This document shows, piece after piece, positions 23,484 to 33,826 of a stretch of 58,295 nt of DNA (the stretch's first letter is position 1; each line of letters starts with the position of its first letter). The notes below the pieces were generated by a model. The model worked only from the letters and a program-made list of their open reading frames with translations, was not told the origin of the DNA and ran no database searches. This DNA is from Sunxiuqinia dokdonensis (GTDB taxonomy: Bacteria; Bacteroidota; Bacteroidia; Bacteroidales; Prolixibacteraceae), in the NCBI RefSeq assembly GCF_001270965.1, contig NZ_LGIA01000180.1, forward strand, positions 1 through 58,295. The letters are read 5' to 3'. Position numbers and translations under genes: made by a program.

Positions 23484-25066
23484 TACTCTTTAGTGTTAAC
23501 GTTTTTGTTTTTCGTATTAAAATGTTGCTCCTTCATCAGCCTTCGCACTGACATATAATCCGTTGTTGCAGCTTCGTTTTGTGCAGACTTTGTTTGCGAT
23601 TGGTTTACCTTTTCAATAATATTCCGGACCGGATTTTCAGATAAGCGTAAAACCGGTGATGGAAACAGCCCCAGCCAGATAATGACTACGGTTAGCGAAC
23701 CCATGACCACCATTTCTCGAAACCCAAAATCAGCAATTTTCCATTCCTTGTGTTTTACTCCATAAAACACTTTTTGCATAATGCGCAACGAATAAACAGT
23801 AGCTGTTATCAAACCAATTGTTGCTAAAATTGTCAGTAGTTGATTTGAGGGGAATGAACCGATTAAAATCAATATTTCGGCAACAAAATTTCCCAGCCCG
23901 GGCAAGCCCAGCGAAGCCAGCACAAAGATGAGCCCCATGGCGCCCATCCGCGGAACTTTCGACCAAAGGCCACCCATTTGCGCCAATTCGCGGGTATGTA
24001 TCCTGTGCGACAAAGCACCCGCAATAATAAACAACGCCCCTGTGCTTATCCCATGCACAATTATCTGCATCACCACGCCCTGCATCGCCATTTCGTTAAA
24101 GGCATAAATGCCGAGCAAAATAAACCCCATGTGGCTTACGCTAATGTAAGCTACCAGCCGCTTTAAATCGGTTTGTGCAAAAGCGAGTTTGGCTCCATAC
24201 AAAATACTGATGACGCCAAGGGCCATGGCCACGGGCGCAAACTGTTGCGATGCCTGCGGGAACAGTGGTAAAACAAAACGTATCAATCCGTATGCACCTG
24301 TTTTCAGCAACAATGCGGCAAGGATTACGCTACCCGCCGTGGGCGCCTGGGTATGCGCATCAGGCAGCCAACTGTGAAGCGGGACAGTTGACAGTTTTAC
24401 GGTGAAAGCAATTACAAAACCCATCATCAAGAGAAAGGCAACATTTGGCGCTATGTTCGTGCCCAGCAGTTGTTCATAATCAAAAGTATAAACCCCTGTA
24501 TTGGCGCCGTGAATAAAATAGAGTGCAAGTATTGAAAGGAACATCAGCAGCCCGCTGGCCTGGGTGAAAAGAAAAAACTTGGTAGCAGCATAGGTTTTGT
24601 TTTCATGCCCCCAGATACTGATGAGGAAATACATCGGGATGAGCATCAATTCCCAGAAAAAGTAAAGCAGGAACAGGTCCAATGCCAGAAAAACCCCTGT
24701 GATACCTGCCAGGACAAGCATCAGGTTAAAATGAAAGAAGCCAACATTTTTGTTAATTTCTTTCCACGAAGCCAAAACGGAAATTATCCCCATAAAAGAG
24801 GTGAGCAGCAACATCAGCAGGCTCAGGCCGTCTGCCGCCAGTTTAATTTGAATGCCAAAGCCGGGAACCCACGCATGGGTATAACTTGAAACCCACTGCC
24901 CTTCAGTTCCGGGCACACTTTTTAACCACATGGTAATTACAATACCCAACAGAAAGAGGTTAGCAACAAGGCTGATAACCCGGGGCAAAGTATTGCTCCA
25001 GCGGCCAGCCAACCATGCCAACAGCCCGCTTCCAGTCAATAATATGATAAGCCAAATAAGTATCAT
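23483..25066 (-). CDS. nuoM: NADH-quinone oxidoreductase subunit M
   Basis: This is a 527-residue membrane antiporter-like subunit of complex I. Conserved landmarks are FFWELMLIPMYFLISIWGHENK (about 132-153), with the essential Glu, and VKLSTVPLHSWLPDAHTQAPTAGSVILAALLLKTGAYGL (about 222-260). A basic, charged C-terminal extension (about 490-527) is longer than in E. coli. It overlaps nuoL by 4 bases (25063-25066). Confidence 0.95.
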   Translation of the reverse strand: MILIWLIILLTGSGLLAWLAGRWSNTLPRVISLVANLFLLGIVITMWLKSVPGTEGQWVSSYTHAWVPGFGIQIKLAADGLSLLMLLLTSFMGIISVLASWKEINKNVGFFHFNLMLVLAGITGVFLALDLFLLYFFWELMLIPMYFLISIWGHENKTYAATKFFLFTQASGLLMFLSILALYFIHGANTGVYTFDYEQLLGTNIAPNVAFLLMMGFVIAFTVKLSTVPLHSWLPDAHTQAPTAGSVILAALLLKTGAYGLIRFVLPLFPQASQQFAPVAMALGVISILYGAKLAFAQTDLKRLVAYISVSHMGFILLGIYAFNEMAMQGVVMQIIVHGISTGALFIIAGALSHRIHTRELAQMGGLWSKVPRMGAMGLIFVLASLGLPGLGNFVAEILILIGSFPSNQLLTILATIGLITATVYSLRIMQKVFYGVKHKEWKIADFGFREMVVMGSLTVVIIWLGLFPSPVLRLSENPVRNIIEKVNQSQTKSAQNEAATTDYMSVRRLMKEQHFNTKNKNVNTKE

Positions 25067-26943
25067 GGATAAAATATTAAGGTTAAGGTTAAAATTGCCC
25101 CGATTGCTATAACCATGGCATACCAGCGCACCCTTCCGTTTTGAGAGGCGCTTAACACAATATTCAGCGCACGTGCAAGCGAAGCCAGGCCTTTATAGAA
25201 CAAATCCACAAAATCGTCTTTATCGATTCTGGATAAGAAAACAATGGGTGTGACAATCATTTTGTCGTACACAAAATCGAAATCCCATCCGTTGAAGAAA
25301 AAATTTTGCAGTGCGTTGCGTTCAGGTACAGCCGCCGGGTAAGGTTTGTTAAAATAATATTTATAGGCAACAAACAAGCCTGAAATTGCCGCCAGCCCTG
25401 CAATCAGTTGAAAAACTAATTCTGTTGAATTTCCCAGGTGTATGGTTGCTGTGGCGGGCAATGTTTTTTCAATAAACCCAGAGAAGAGCACCACGTGGCC
25501 CATATTTTCAGGGAGTTCGATGTAACCTGCGGCAAAAGAGAAAAAGGCCAGGATAAGCATCGGGATGACCATTCCAGTTCCCGGGCGGGCGGAAGGTTCG
25601 GCTTTCGTTGTTCCAAAAAAGGTTAAAAAAACCATCCTGAACGTGTAAAGCGCCGTAATAAACGCACCAATCAATGCGGCTAACCAAAGTACCACAGACC
25701 CTTTGTCGCCGACATAAGCGAGCCATATAATTTTATCTTTGCTGAAATACCCCGCAGTGATTAGCGGCAAAGCAGCCAGCGAGCCCGAAGCAATCAGGAA
25801 GGTCCAGAAAACCACCGGAAGCTTTTTCCGCAGTCCCCCCATTTTGAACATATTGTGTTCGTCGTTCAAGACCCAAATTACCGCTCCCGCCCCGAGGAAC
25901 AACAGCGCTTTGAAAAAGGCATGTATCATAAAATGAAAAATAGCCGCCGACCATGCCCCCACACCCAGGGCCAGGAACATATACCCGATTTGTGAAATGG
26001 TGGAGTAGGCCAACACCCGTTTTATGTCGTGCTGGTTTAGCGCTGAAAACCCGGCAATCAAAAGGGTGGCCGCCCCGATAACCGCCACGGTAGTTTGAAC
26101 AATCGGGGCAAGTTCGAACAACACATGGGTGCGTGCAATGAGGTAAACCCCTGCGGTAACCATGGTGGCCGCGTGGATAAGCGCTGAAACCGGCGATGGC
26201 CCGGCCATGGCATCGGGCAGCCAGGTTTGCAGCGGCAATTGGGCCGACTTGCCCACGGCCCCGCCCAGGAGCAGGAGCGCCACAGCAACCGCTATTCCGG
26301 AACCAATTCCCCAGGTGCCGGGGGCGGCATTCAAAATCTCCCGGATGTTCAGGCTGTGAAAAGTCATAAACAGGATAAAAAGCCCAATAGCCAGGGCCGT
26401 ATCGCCCACGCGGGTTACGATAAACGCTTTGCGTGCCGCGTAACCGTTGTCCGGGTTTTTATACCAAAAACCAATAAGTAAATAGCTGCACAAGCCAACC
26501 CCTTCCCAGCCCAGGTAAAGCAACAATAAATTATCAGCCAAAACCAGTACCAGCATAAATCCGATGAACAGGTTCATGTAGGTAAAAAACCTGGAAAACC
26601 CATCTTCTTTCCACATAAATTGGGCAGAATAGAGGTGGATAAGCGCACCCACAAAAGTGATGACAAAGATGAACGTGAGTGATACCGCATCGAGGTGAAA
26701 GGCGATGTCAGGGGATAAACCACCCACGTCAATCCAACGCCAGAGTACCTGCAGGTAAGGTTTGCCGGTTGGGTTATTGCCCATAAAATCGAGACCGGCG
26801 AGAATAGTAAGCCCGGCCGAAAGGGAAACGGTCCCTACACCGATGATTGAACAGGTTAAACGCGAAAGTTTTCTGCCCGCCAGCGCCAGGATTAGCGCCC
26901 CGGAAAAGGGCAAAGCCACAATCAACCAAAGCAATTCTTTCAT
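25063..26943 (-). CDS. nuoL: NADH-quinone oxidoreductase subunit L
   Basis: This 626-residue subunit is the most distal antiporter-like one. It carries the conserved LYLGWEGVGLCSYLLIGFWY (about 141-160) and AVGKSAQLPLQTWLPDAMAGPSPVSALIHAATMVTAGVYL (about 230-270). The long amphipathic lateral helix at the C-terminus is expected and consistent with the length. It sits 15 bases after nuoK. The reading frame is intact. Confidence 0.95.
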   Translation of the reverse strand: MKELLWLIVALPFSGALILALAGRKLSRLTCSIIGVGTVSLSAGLTILAGLDFMGNNPTGKPYLQVLWRWIDVGGLSPDIAFHLDAVSLTFIFVITFVGALIHLYSAQFMWKEDGFSRFFTYMNLFIGFMLVLVLADNLLLLYLGWEGVGLCSYLLIGFWYKNPDNGYAARKAFIVTRVGDTALAIGLFILFMTFHSLNIREILNAAPGTWGIGSGIAVAVALLLLGGAVGKSAQLPLQTWLPDAMAGPSPVSALIHAATMVTAGVYLIARTHVLFELAPIVQTTVAVIGAATLLIAGFSALNQHDIKRVLAYSTISQIGYMFLALGVGAWSAAIFHFMIHAFFKALLFLGAGAVIWVLNDEHNMFKMGGLRKKLPVVFWTFLIASGSLAALPLITAGYFSKDKIIWLAYVGDKGSVVLWLAALIGAFITALYTFRMVFLTFFGTTKAEPSARPGTGMVIPMLILAFFSFAAGYIELPENMGHVVLFSGFIEKTLPATATIHLGNSTELVFQLIAGLAAISGLFVAYKYYFNKPYPAAVPERNALQNFFFNGWDFDFVYDKMIVTPIVFLSRIDKDDFVDLFYKGLASLARALNIVLSASQNGRVRWYAMVIAIGAILTLTLIFYP

Positions 26944-26958
26944 TGTTACAGTTTTATT

Positions 26959-27264
26959 TTATCCATTCATTGTACTGGCCTTGTTGATATCAACCGACCT
27001 GAATTTTTTAAACATTTGAATAATTAATGCCAGCCCCACAGAAACTTCGGCCGCGGCCATGGCCAAAATAAAAATAAACATCACTTGCCCGTCAGCCTCG
27101 CCCCAGGCCGATCCGGCTACTATAAAAGCAAGCCCGGCGGCATTCAGCATTACTTCCACCGACATCAGCATGTAAATGATATTCCGGTGTACCAGCAAGC
27201 CCGTTAAGCCAAGACAGAATAAAATGGCAGCCAGCAATATTCCTTGTTCCATTGGTACGTTCAT
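26959..27264 (-). CDS. nuoK: NADH-quinone oxidoreductase subunit K
   Basis: This 101-residue protein has three membrane helices. LFCLGLTGLLVHRNIIYMLMSVEVMLNAAGLAFI (about 15-50) includes the conserved Glu of the proton channel. It overlaps nuoJ by 4 bases (27261-27264). The size matches the family. Confidence 0.95.
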   Translation of the reverse strand: MNVPMEQGILLAAILFCLGLTGLLVHRNIIYMLMSVEVMLNAAGLAFIVAGSAWGEADGQVMFIFILAMAAAEVSVGLALIIQMFKKFRSVDINKASTMNG

Positions 27265-27791
27265 AGTTCTTGATTTTTATTTTTTAAATAACGGTGATGG
27301 ACCGTCTTCTCCTTCTGGCCCAGGTGATAAGCCCCGATAATCCCGGCGATCAGGAGGAAGGCGGCCAATTCGACCACTACAATGTATTTTGTGAACATCA
27401 GCTCGCCCACGGCAACCGGAAGCACCACTTCCTGCCCCATCGCATAGCCGGGCTGGGCGGTTAGCACATACACCATTTCAGCAAGAAGGATGAGAGAGAT
27501 TGCCGAGGGCCCAATCCATATTTTGGACTTCATTAACCTTTTCTTCCGTTTTTCTTCATCGCTTAAATTGAGCATCATTATCACAAAAACGAACAGCACC
27601 ATTATGGCCCCGGCATAAATAATTACTTCCAAAGCAGCCACAAAGGGAGCGCCTATAATAAACATGACCACCGAAACCGAAAACAGCGAGACAATGAGGA
27701 ACAGAAGGGAATGAACGACATTTTTACTGATCACCATCATAAGGGTTGAAACAATCGCCGCAGTAGCCGCGATGTAGAAAAGTATGTTCAT
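27261..27791 (-). CDS. nuoJ: NADH-quinone oxidoreductase subunit J
   Basis: This 176-residue membrane subunit has five predicted segments. The family motif ALEVIIYAGAIMVLFVFVIMMLNL (about 54-77) is clear. It overlaps nuoK by 4 bases and follows nuoI by 39 bases. A charged tail completes the usual length. Confidence 0.93.
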   Translation of the reverse strand: MNILFYIAATAAIVSTLMMVISKNVVHSLLFLIVSLFSVSVVMFIIGAPFVAALEVIIYAGAIMVLFVFVIMMLNLSDEEKRKKRLMKSKIWIGPSAISLILLAEMVYVLTAQPGYAMGQEVVLPVAVGELMFTKYIVVVELAAFLLIAGIIGAYHLGQKEKTVHHRYLKNKNQEL

Positions 27792-27830
27792 TTCTATTTT
27801 ATTTTTATTTCAAATTTCACTGCAAGCAGG

Positions 27831-28346
27831 TTAGGGCATCAGTTTCCGCACATCCACCGGTTTGTTTTCATTTTCACCTTCCCCTTTTTTCTTTACCCCG
27901 AAATCCACGCCGGCTTCTTTATAAAAGTTGTAACCATGGTATTTGCCTTGCCCTTCTATCAGGAGGTCCTCTTTTTCATACACCAGGTTTTGCCGGTCGT
28001 ATTCCGCCATTTCAAAATCGGGGATAAGTTGAATGGCATAGGTAGGGCATGCCTCTTCGCAATAACCACAGAAAATGCAGCGCGAAAAGTTAATACGGAA
28101 AAACTCCGGGTACCTCCGCCCGTTTTCATCTTCGGTTGCCTGAAGGGAAATACAATCTACCGGGCAGGCCGCGGCACATAAATAACAGCCAACACATCTT
28201 TCTTCATAGTCCGGATCGCGGGTAAGCACAATACGGCCACGCCATCGCGCAGGCAACTCCGTTTTCTCTTCAGGATACTCAACAGTTTCCCTTTTACGGA
28301 ACAGGTGTAAAAAAACAATCCAAAGCGATCTTAAATTACTGAACAT
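27831..28346 (-). CDS. nuoI: NADH-quinone oxidoreductase subunit I
   Basis: This 171-residue iron-sulfur subunit of the peripheral arm carries two 4Fe-4S clusters. The ligand motifs are [15 protein letters not shown] (about 51-65) and [13 protein letters not shown] (about 90-102). It relays electrons between NuoG and the N2 cluster in NuoB. It follows nuoH with a 37-base gap. Confidence 0.95.
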   Translation of the reverse strand: MFSNLRSLWIVFLHLFRKRETVEYPEEKTELPARWRGRIVLTRDPDYEERCVGCYLCAAACPVDCISLQATEDENGRRYPEFFRINFSRCIFCGYCEEACPTYAIQLIPDFEMAEYDRQNLVYEKEDLLIEGQGKYHGYNFYKEAGVDFGVKKKGEGENENKPVDVRKLMP

Positions 28347-28383
28347 GGTTGCAACTATTTTTTATATAAAAATCATCATTTTA

Positions 28384-29340
28384 TTACTGAAAATACAATA
28401 CAATAGCTCCCGTTACCAACAGATTTAAAAGCGACAACGGCAAAAGGATTTTCCAACCCAACGACATCAGCTGGTCGTATCTCGGGCGGGGCAGGGCAGC
28501 CCTGAGCAAGATGAAGACCATGATGAAAGCAAACGTTTTGAGCAGGAACCAAAATACCGGTGGCAGGAACCCAAAACCGAGCCATCCGCCAAAAAACAAG
28601 GTGGTTATCAATGCTGAAATAAGTGTGATGCCCAAATATTCGCCCACAAAGAACAACCCGAACTTCAAACCTGAATACTCGGAATGATACCCTGCAATCA
28701 ACTCGCTCTCGGCTTCCACTATATCGAACGGGAGGCGGTGCGCTTCCGCCACGCCCCCAATAAAAAAAATCACAAAACCGATGAACTGGGGAATAATAAA
28801 CCACATTTTTTTCTGCGCTATCACAATATCGGTCATGTTTAAAGAACCTGCCATGATAACTACACCCATTAACGACATGCCCATAAAAACTTCGTAGGAA
28901 ATCATTTGGGCAGCGCCGCGGATGGCCCCCAGGAGCGAATATTTATTGTTGGACGACCATCCGCCCAGTACAACACTGTAAGCGCCGAGGGACGACATAG
29001 CGAGGAAAAACAAAATGCCAATATTGAGGTCAACCACCATGATTTCGGGTGTAAAAGGAACGATGGCAAAACTCATTAGAATGGTTATCACCAGCATCGC
29101 GGGGGCTATAACAAATACTTTTTTATCGGCAAAACCCGGAATCCAGTCTTCCTTGAAAAATATTTTAATCATGTCGGCCATCACCTGGAACAGGCCAAAG
29201 GGGCCAACGCGATTGGGCCCGTAACGATCCTGCCATAACGCCAGCAGCCTTCTTTCCAACCAGATTAACCCGGCAGCAATGGTCAGCAATACCACTAATA
29301 TTCCAAATGCAACAAGCGTATGTAATACTCCCTCATTCAT
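28384..29340 (-). CDS. nuoH: NADH-quinone oxidoreductase subunit H
   Basis: This 318-residue membrane subunit forms the base of the quinone chamber. [25 protein letters not shown] (about 40-64) and the acidic loop [28 protein letters not shown] (about 199-226) are diagnostic. It overlaps nuoG by 8 bases (29333-29340). Confidence 0.96.
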   Translation of the reverse strand: MNEGVLHTLVAFGILVVLLTIAAGLIWLERRLLALWQDRYGPNRVGPFGLFQVMADMIKIFFKEDWIPGFADKKVFVIAPAMLVITILMSFAIVPFTPEIMVVDLNIGILFFLAMSSLGAYSVVLGGWSSNNKYSLLGAIRGAAQMISYEVFMGMSLMGVVIMAGSLNMTDIVIAQKKMWFIIPQFIGFVIFFIGGVAEAHRLPFDIVEAESELIAGYHSEYSGLKFGLFFVGEYLGITLISALITTLFFGGWLGFGFLPPVFWFLLKTFAFIMVFILLRAALPRPRYDQLMSLGWKILLPLSLLNLLVTGAIVLYFQ

Positions 29341-32029
29341 CTTTTATTTTTTTGAAAGTTATCCAAAACGGAAACCGGGTTCCCACAGTTTCTTTTAATC
29401 CTTTGGGCAGCCCAATCGTCCCTTTGGTTAAACCGGTGTTTAGCTTTACCGGCAGTTTCAGTGTTTCACCCTGCAATACGATTCCGAGCAAATCACCCTC
29501 CTTCACACCGGCTTCCCATGCGTCGGAATTATTTAATGCGATGTACGGTTTGGGTAACCGCTCGTTCACCGCCGGGCTTTGTGCGCTCAGTTCATCGGAA
29601 CCAAAAATGTGGTACAGCGGCAGTGCATACCATTCCCCTTTTTGGGGTGAAAATGTTTTAGTAATGTTTTTGAAATACCCGATGTTGCTATTCTTTTTAT
29701 CAAACAACCGTACCCCCGAATTCCCGCCATGGAGTTCACCGCCCACCTCAATCTGATATTTGTTAATGGCCTGTGCCGAGTTCCACCCTGGCGACCAATA
29801 AAACGGTGTGATGGCTGCGGTTGGGATACCGGAATAACCTTCCATGGTAAACGAAAGAGCCGAATCCGTGTCTTCGGGCGGCTTGGGCTCGCTTACATTT
29901 ATATTGGTATGCATTGCTGTCCTTCCGGTGTAGCGGTGCGGTTCGCGCGGGATTTTCTGTGTTCCCTTTCTGTAATCTGCCGGCGGTGCAACGGATTGAA
30001 TTCCCTCCAAATCAGGAAAAGTTTTTACCAGATTGTACACAATGTTTTCGAAATGTATTGTTGATTCCGCCGTTCCGACCGGCATGATTTCCTGCAACCA
30101 TTTCCAACTGCTTTCCACATCGTTTTCAGGAACATGAACCTGATAAAAACGCTGTGCCCTTCCTTCGTTGTTGATTACGGTGCCGTCCGCTTCGGCGAAA
30201 GTTCCGGCAGGCAGTACATAAGTTGCATGTTGGGTGGTGGCATTTTCCAGGTAAGCCAGGACTATAATATCGTTATAATCCTGAAGAAAATTATCCACGC
30301 TGTTTTTGTCCGTTCGCCGGTATAAATCGTTTTCCAGGACAATCAGGACCGCATCGTCATTTTGATTCACGTTTTCAAAAGCCTGGTCCAAAAATTTATC
30401 GGAAATTAAAAAAAGGCCAACCGAATTCACTTCGGGAGCGACATAAAATAATCCGGCATCCTTTTCTTTTTCCTTCAGCGCAAAAGCAATATTGGCAGCC
30501 GCTTCAATAATGGCTCGGCTGTACAGGCTTGTGCCGGCCACAATCAGCGGTTTTTTCGCGTCGAGCAGCGCCCCTGCAATGGATTCCGCGAGTTTTCCGG
30601 CCTCTTTGCTGCAATCTGTTTCCGGTAGTTCCGGATTAATTGCATGGGCGACAGCCTGTCCCAGCCGGGCAACGTCATCGGGGTGCGCACGATATGTTTG
30701 TGTGGCAACCTCATCCAGTTTGGTAGCCTGCGCGGCTGCTATGTAAAATGGCCCGGTATTTCCTTGGACGACTTCCCTGACTGCGGCATCGTTCCAGACG
30801 GGAATGTTCAAACCGGCCGCCTGCTCTTTAGGTGTATTCCTGACTGCCTGCCGCAGGTTCAGAGCCAGCATGGGCGCTGTGTTGGTAACATCTTCGCCCA
30901 AAATAAAAACGGCATCATACGATTTTACCTCGTTCAGGGAGGGCACATTTACCTTTCCGCTTTTTACTATTTCAATAACCTTCTGAATTAGTTTTCCTTC
31001 TGTTTCGGGAATTCCTGCATAAAAATTTTTGGCCCCCACCCATTGCCGCAACAAAAAGTTGGATTCGAGGGATGCTTTGGGCGAGCCGATACCAATTAAT
31101 TTTTTCCCTTCAGCAACTTTCCTTATTTCCTGAATAGCCTGTTTTTTTTCTATCTGGACGAGTGAATTATTTTGTTTTTTGAAAGGGAACTGAATCCGTT
31201 TTTTGCTGTTTACGTATTCATAACCAAACCTTCCGCGGTCGCATAGGAAATACCCATTTACATCGCCGTTGTAGCGGCTCAGTATCCTACGGATACCACC
31301 ATACCGTTCCGAGGCAATGATGTTGCAGCCCAGTCCGCAATTGTGGCAGACCGAAGGCGCGTTGGTGAGGTCCCATTTCCTCGTGTAATGTTTTTTTAAC
31401 GTTTTGTCTGTAAAAACACCAGTCGGGCATATTTCCACAAGGTTGCCGCTAAATTCATTTTCCAGTGTCCCGGGTTCATGCCGCCCAAAATAAATGTCGT
31501 CGTGCGCGCCAAATACATCCAGGTCTTTTCCGCCCGCATAATCTTTATAGAACCTTACACAGCGGTAACACTGGATGCACCGGTTCATTTCGTGGTTAAT
31601 AAAAGGGCCGAGGTACTGGTTGGTGTGCGTACGTTTTTTAAAACGGTACCGGCGGTAGTTGTGGCCTGACATTACGGTCATGTCCTGGAGGTGGCATTCC
31701 CCGCCTTCGTCGCAAACCGGGCAGTCGTGCGGGTGGTTAATCATCAGGGCTTCAATATTATCTGCGCGGAATTGCTTTGCTTCATCAACTTCCAGGGAGA
31801 TGCGTACCTTATCGGTCACCGGTTCGAGGCAGGCCATGACCAGCTTTCCTTTGGTATCGTCCTCGTCTTTGTATTTTATTACGGCACACTGGCGGCATGC
31901 ACCTATCGAATCAAGCTCGGGGTGCCAGCAAAAATAGGGGAGGTCGAGCCCCAGCGAAAGACAGGCTTCCAGCAGGTTTTTGCTTTCGTCTGATTCATAT
32001 TCCTTATTGTCTATAATTATTTTAGCCAT
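29333..32029 (-). CDS. nuoG: NADH-quinone oxidoreductase subunit G
   Basis: This is an about 898-residue iron-sulfur subunit of the peripheral arm. I start it at the ATG at 32029 ([11 protein letters not shown]), three bases before the end of nuoF. A frame open from 32053 would overlap nuoF by 22 bases. The N-terminal domain has 2Fe-2S ligands ([15 protein letters not shown]), the His-Cys3 motif and [14 protein letters not shown], then [10 protein letters not shown]. The molybdopterin-oxidoreductase-like middle and a C-terminal domain ending near [15 protein letters not shown] follow. It is longer than the E. coli subunit. Confidence 0.94.
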   Translation of the reverse strand: MAKIIIDNKEYESDESKNLLEACLSLGLDLPYFCWHPELDSIGACRQCAVIKYKDEDDTKGKLVMACLEPVTDKVRISLEVDEAKQFRADNIEALMINHPHDCPVCDEGGECHLQDMTVMSGHNYRRYRFKKRTHTNQYLGPFINHEMNRCIQCYRCVRFYKDYAGGKDLDVFGAHDDIYFGRHEPGTLENEFSGNLVEICPTGVFTDKTLKKHYTRKWDLTNAPSVCHNCGLGCNIIASERYGGIRRILSRYNGDVNGYFLCDRGRFGYEYVNSKKRIQFPFKKQNNSLVQIEKKQAIQEIRKVAEGKKLIGIGSPKASLESNFLLRQWVGAKNFYAGIPETEGKLIQKVIEIVKSGKVNVPSLNEVKSYDAVFILGEDVTNTAPMLALNLRQAVRNTPKEQAAGLNIPVWNDAAVREVVQGNTGPFYIAAAQATKLDEVATQTYRAHPDDVARLGQAVAHAINPELPETDCSKEAGKLAESIAGALLDAKKPLIVAGTSLYSRAIIEAAANIAFALKEKEKDAGLFYVAPEVNSVGLFLISDKFLDQAFENVNQNDDAVLIVLENDLYRRTDKNSVDNFLQDYNDIIVLAYLENATTQHATYVLPAGTFAEADGTVINNEGRAQRFYQVHVPENDVESSWKWLQEIMPVGTAESTIHFENIVYNLVKTFPDLEGIQSVAPPADYRKGTQKIPREPHRYTGRTAMHTNINVSEPKPPEDTDSALSFTMEGYSGIPTAAITPFYWSPGWNSAQAINKYQIEVGGELHGGNSGVRLFDKKNSNIGYFKNITKTFSPQKGEWYALPLYHIFGSDELSAQSPAVNERLPKPYIALNNSDAWEAGVKEGDLLGIVLQGETLKLPVKLNTGLTKGTIGLPKGLKETVGTRFPFWITFKKIKDE

Positions 32030-32031
32030 TG

Positions 32032-33309
32032 CTATTCCTTTTTCCAGGGACATTTATGTTCGTGAATATGTTTTTCAAAATCTTCTTTGAAATATTTCAG
32101 GGCGCTTTGCAAGGGTTCCATGGCGCCCGGCGCCAGCGCGCAATAGGTATTTCCCGGCGACATGTACCGAGTTTGAAAATTCAGGATGTCGAGGTCTTTC
32201 ATTTCGCCTTTCCCGTTTTCAATTGCTTCCAGGGTTTTGGCTGTCCAGGGCAACCCTTCCCTGCATGGTGTGCACCAACCGCACGATTCCTGTGCAAAAA
32301 AACGTTCCAGGTTCAGTACCATCCCCACGGGGCAGGTTTTGTCATCCAACACGATAAGTGTACCTGTGCCCAGCCGGCTTCCGGCTTTGCCCACGCCGGC
32401 ATAGTCCATCGTTACATCCATATGGTCGCCGGTCAAAAAATCGGTAGAGCCGCCCCCGGGCAACACCCCTTTAAACTGGAAATCGTCCTGCATCCCCCCG
32501 GCATGTTCTTGCAGGATTTCGCGCAGCGAAACACCCAATGGCAATTCCCATAAACCGGGTTTTTTCACGCGGCCACTGGCGCCATAAATTTTAGTGCCTC
32601 CTTCATCGGTTTTGCTCAGGCTTTTAAACCAACCGGCGCCATTGGCAATAATGTGGGGCACATTGCACAGGGTTTCCACATTGTTCACTACAGTGGGTTT
32701 CCCAAATAACCCACTTACGCCGGGGAACGGCGGTTTTGACCGGGGGTTCGCCCTTTTTCCTTCCAGCGCGTTGAGCAAGCCTGTTTCCTCACCGCACATG
32801 TAGCGGCCAACGCTTACATGCAGGGAGGCATCGAGTTGAAAATCGCTTCCTGCGATATTTTTTCCCAGATACCCTGCTTCATAAGCTTCCTCAATGGCCC
32901 GGGTAATTGCCCTTGCCGCCTGGTGATAAGCCCAACGGAGAAAAACATAAGCGAACTGCGCCTGGATGGCATACGCGCCAATAATCATCCCTTCGAGCAA
33001 CTGGTGTGGGTTTCCTTCCAGCAGCAGCCTGTCTTTAAAACTCCCGGGTTCCATTTCATCCCCGTTTACAACAAAGTATTTGGGAGTAGGGACATCTTCC
33101 CCCAGGGGCACAAAGCCCCATTTCATCCCGGTTGAAAAACCTGCTCCGCCTCGCCCTTTCAAACCCGATTCCTTTACCTCTTTTGTAACGTCCTCCGGGT
33201 TTAATTTTAACGCTTTACGCAGTGCCTGATATCCGCCTGTTTTTTCGTAATCTTTAAGCGAAAGCCAGGTGTTGTCGTTTTTAATATGTTGGGTCAATGG
33301 TTTTTCCAT
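32032..33309 (-). CDS. nuoF: NADH-quinone oxidoreductase subunit F
   Basis: This is a 425-residue flavoprotein that binds NADH and FMN and holds a 4Fe-4S cluster. The FMN/NADH loop GLKGRGGAGFSTGMKWGF (about 49-66) and the cluster ligands ESCGWCTPCREG (about 347-358) are intact, as is the downstream cysteine region. It follows nuoE with a 23-base gap and ends two bases before the nuoG start. Confidence 0.95.
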   Translation of the reverse strand: MEKPLTQHIKNDNTWLSLKDYEKTGGYQALRKALKLNPEDVTKEVKESGLKGRGGAGFSTGMKWGFVPLGEDVPTPKYFVVNGDEMEPGSFKDRLLLEGNPHQLLEGMIIGAYAIQAQFAYVFLRWAYHQAARAITRAIEEAYEAGYLGKNIAGSDFQLDASLHVSVGRYMCGEETGLLNALEGKRANPRSKPPFPGVSGLFGKPTVVNNVETLCNVPHIIANGAGWFKSLSKTDEGGTKIYGASGRVKKPGLWELPLGVSLREILQEHAGGMQDDFQFKGVLPGGGSTDFLTGDHMDVTMDYAGVGKAGSRLGTGTLIVLDDKTCPVGMVLNLERFFAQESCGWCTPCREGLPWTAKTLEAIENGKGEMKDLDILNFQTRYMSPGNTYCALAPGAMEPLQSALKYFKEDFEKHIHEHKCPWKKE

Positions 33310-33332
33310 GCTGTTTCCCTGGTTATTATTTT

Positions 33333-33812
33333 CTATTCATAGTTTTTAAGTATTTCATCTATTTTATCCGTTGTCAAATCCCTGTGCAGGTCTTCGTCAA
33401 CCATCATGGCCGGTGCACGGTCGCAAGTGCCCAGGCAGGGTATGGTCAGTAAGGTAAACCGGTCGTCTTTGGTGGTCTCGCCAAAATCTATTGAAAGCTT
33501 ATTTTTTAAATAACCGGCAATTTTTTCATAATCCATCATCCAGCAACTCACGCTGTCGCACACCAGGATGACATGCCGCCCTACCGGTTTCCGGAATATT
33601 AAACTGTAAAAGGTGGCCACGCTGTCAATCGCGTCCGGCGACATCTCCAGTATTTGGGCCAGTTCTTTTACCGCTTCGTCGGATACCCAGCGGTGATGTT
33701 TTTGAATGACCTTTAAACCCTCGATACATGCCGCGCTTTTTTGCGGGAAATGTTGATAGATTTCCTCTATTTCCTTTTTAATCTCTTCTGATATATTATT
33801 TTGTGTTGTCAT
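33333..33812 (-). CDS. nuoE: NADH-quinone oxidoreductase subunit E
   Basis: This 159-residue thioredoxin-fold subunit has a 2Fe-2S cluster. Cysteines are seen in LVCDSVSCWMM (about 82-92) and IPCLGTCDRAPAMMVDE (about 122-138). It overlaps neither neighbour; nuoCD ends 14 bases away. It works with NuoF in the NADH-oxidising module, so this operon encodes the full NADH-dependent enzyme rather than a shortened form. Confidence 0.95.
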   Translation of the reverse strand: MTTQNNISEEIKKEIEEIYQHFPQKSAACIEGLKVIQKHHRWVSDEAVKELAQILEMSPDAIDSVATFYSLIFRKPVGRHVILVCDSVSCWMMDYEKIAGYLKNKLSIDFGETTKDDRFTLLTIPCLGTCDRAPAMMVDEDLHRDLTTDKIDEILKNYE

Positions 33813-33826
33813 TTTTCAAAACGTAT

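Noticed and set aside
32029-32053. Earlier nuoG start ([12 protein letters not shown])
   Set aside because: It would overlap nuoF by 22 bases, and the [11 protein letters not shown] start fits the ferredoxin-like fold and gives a 2-base spacing to nuoF.
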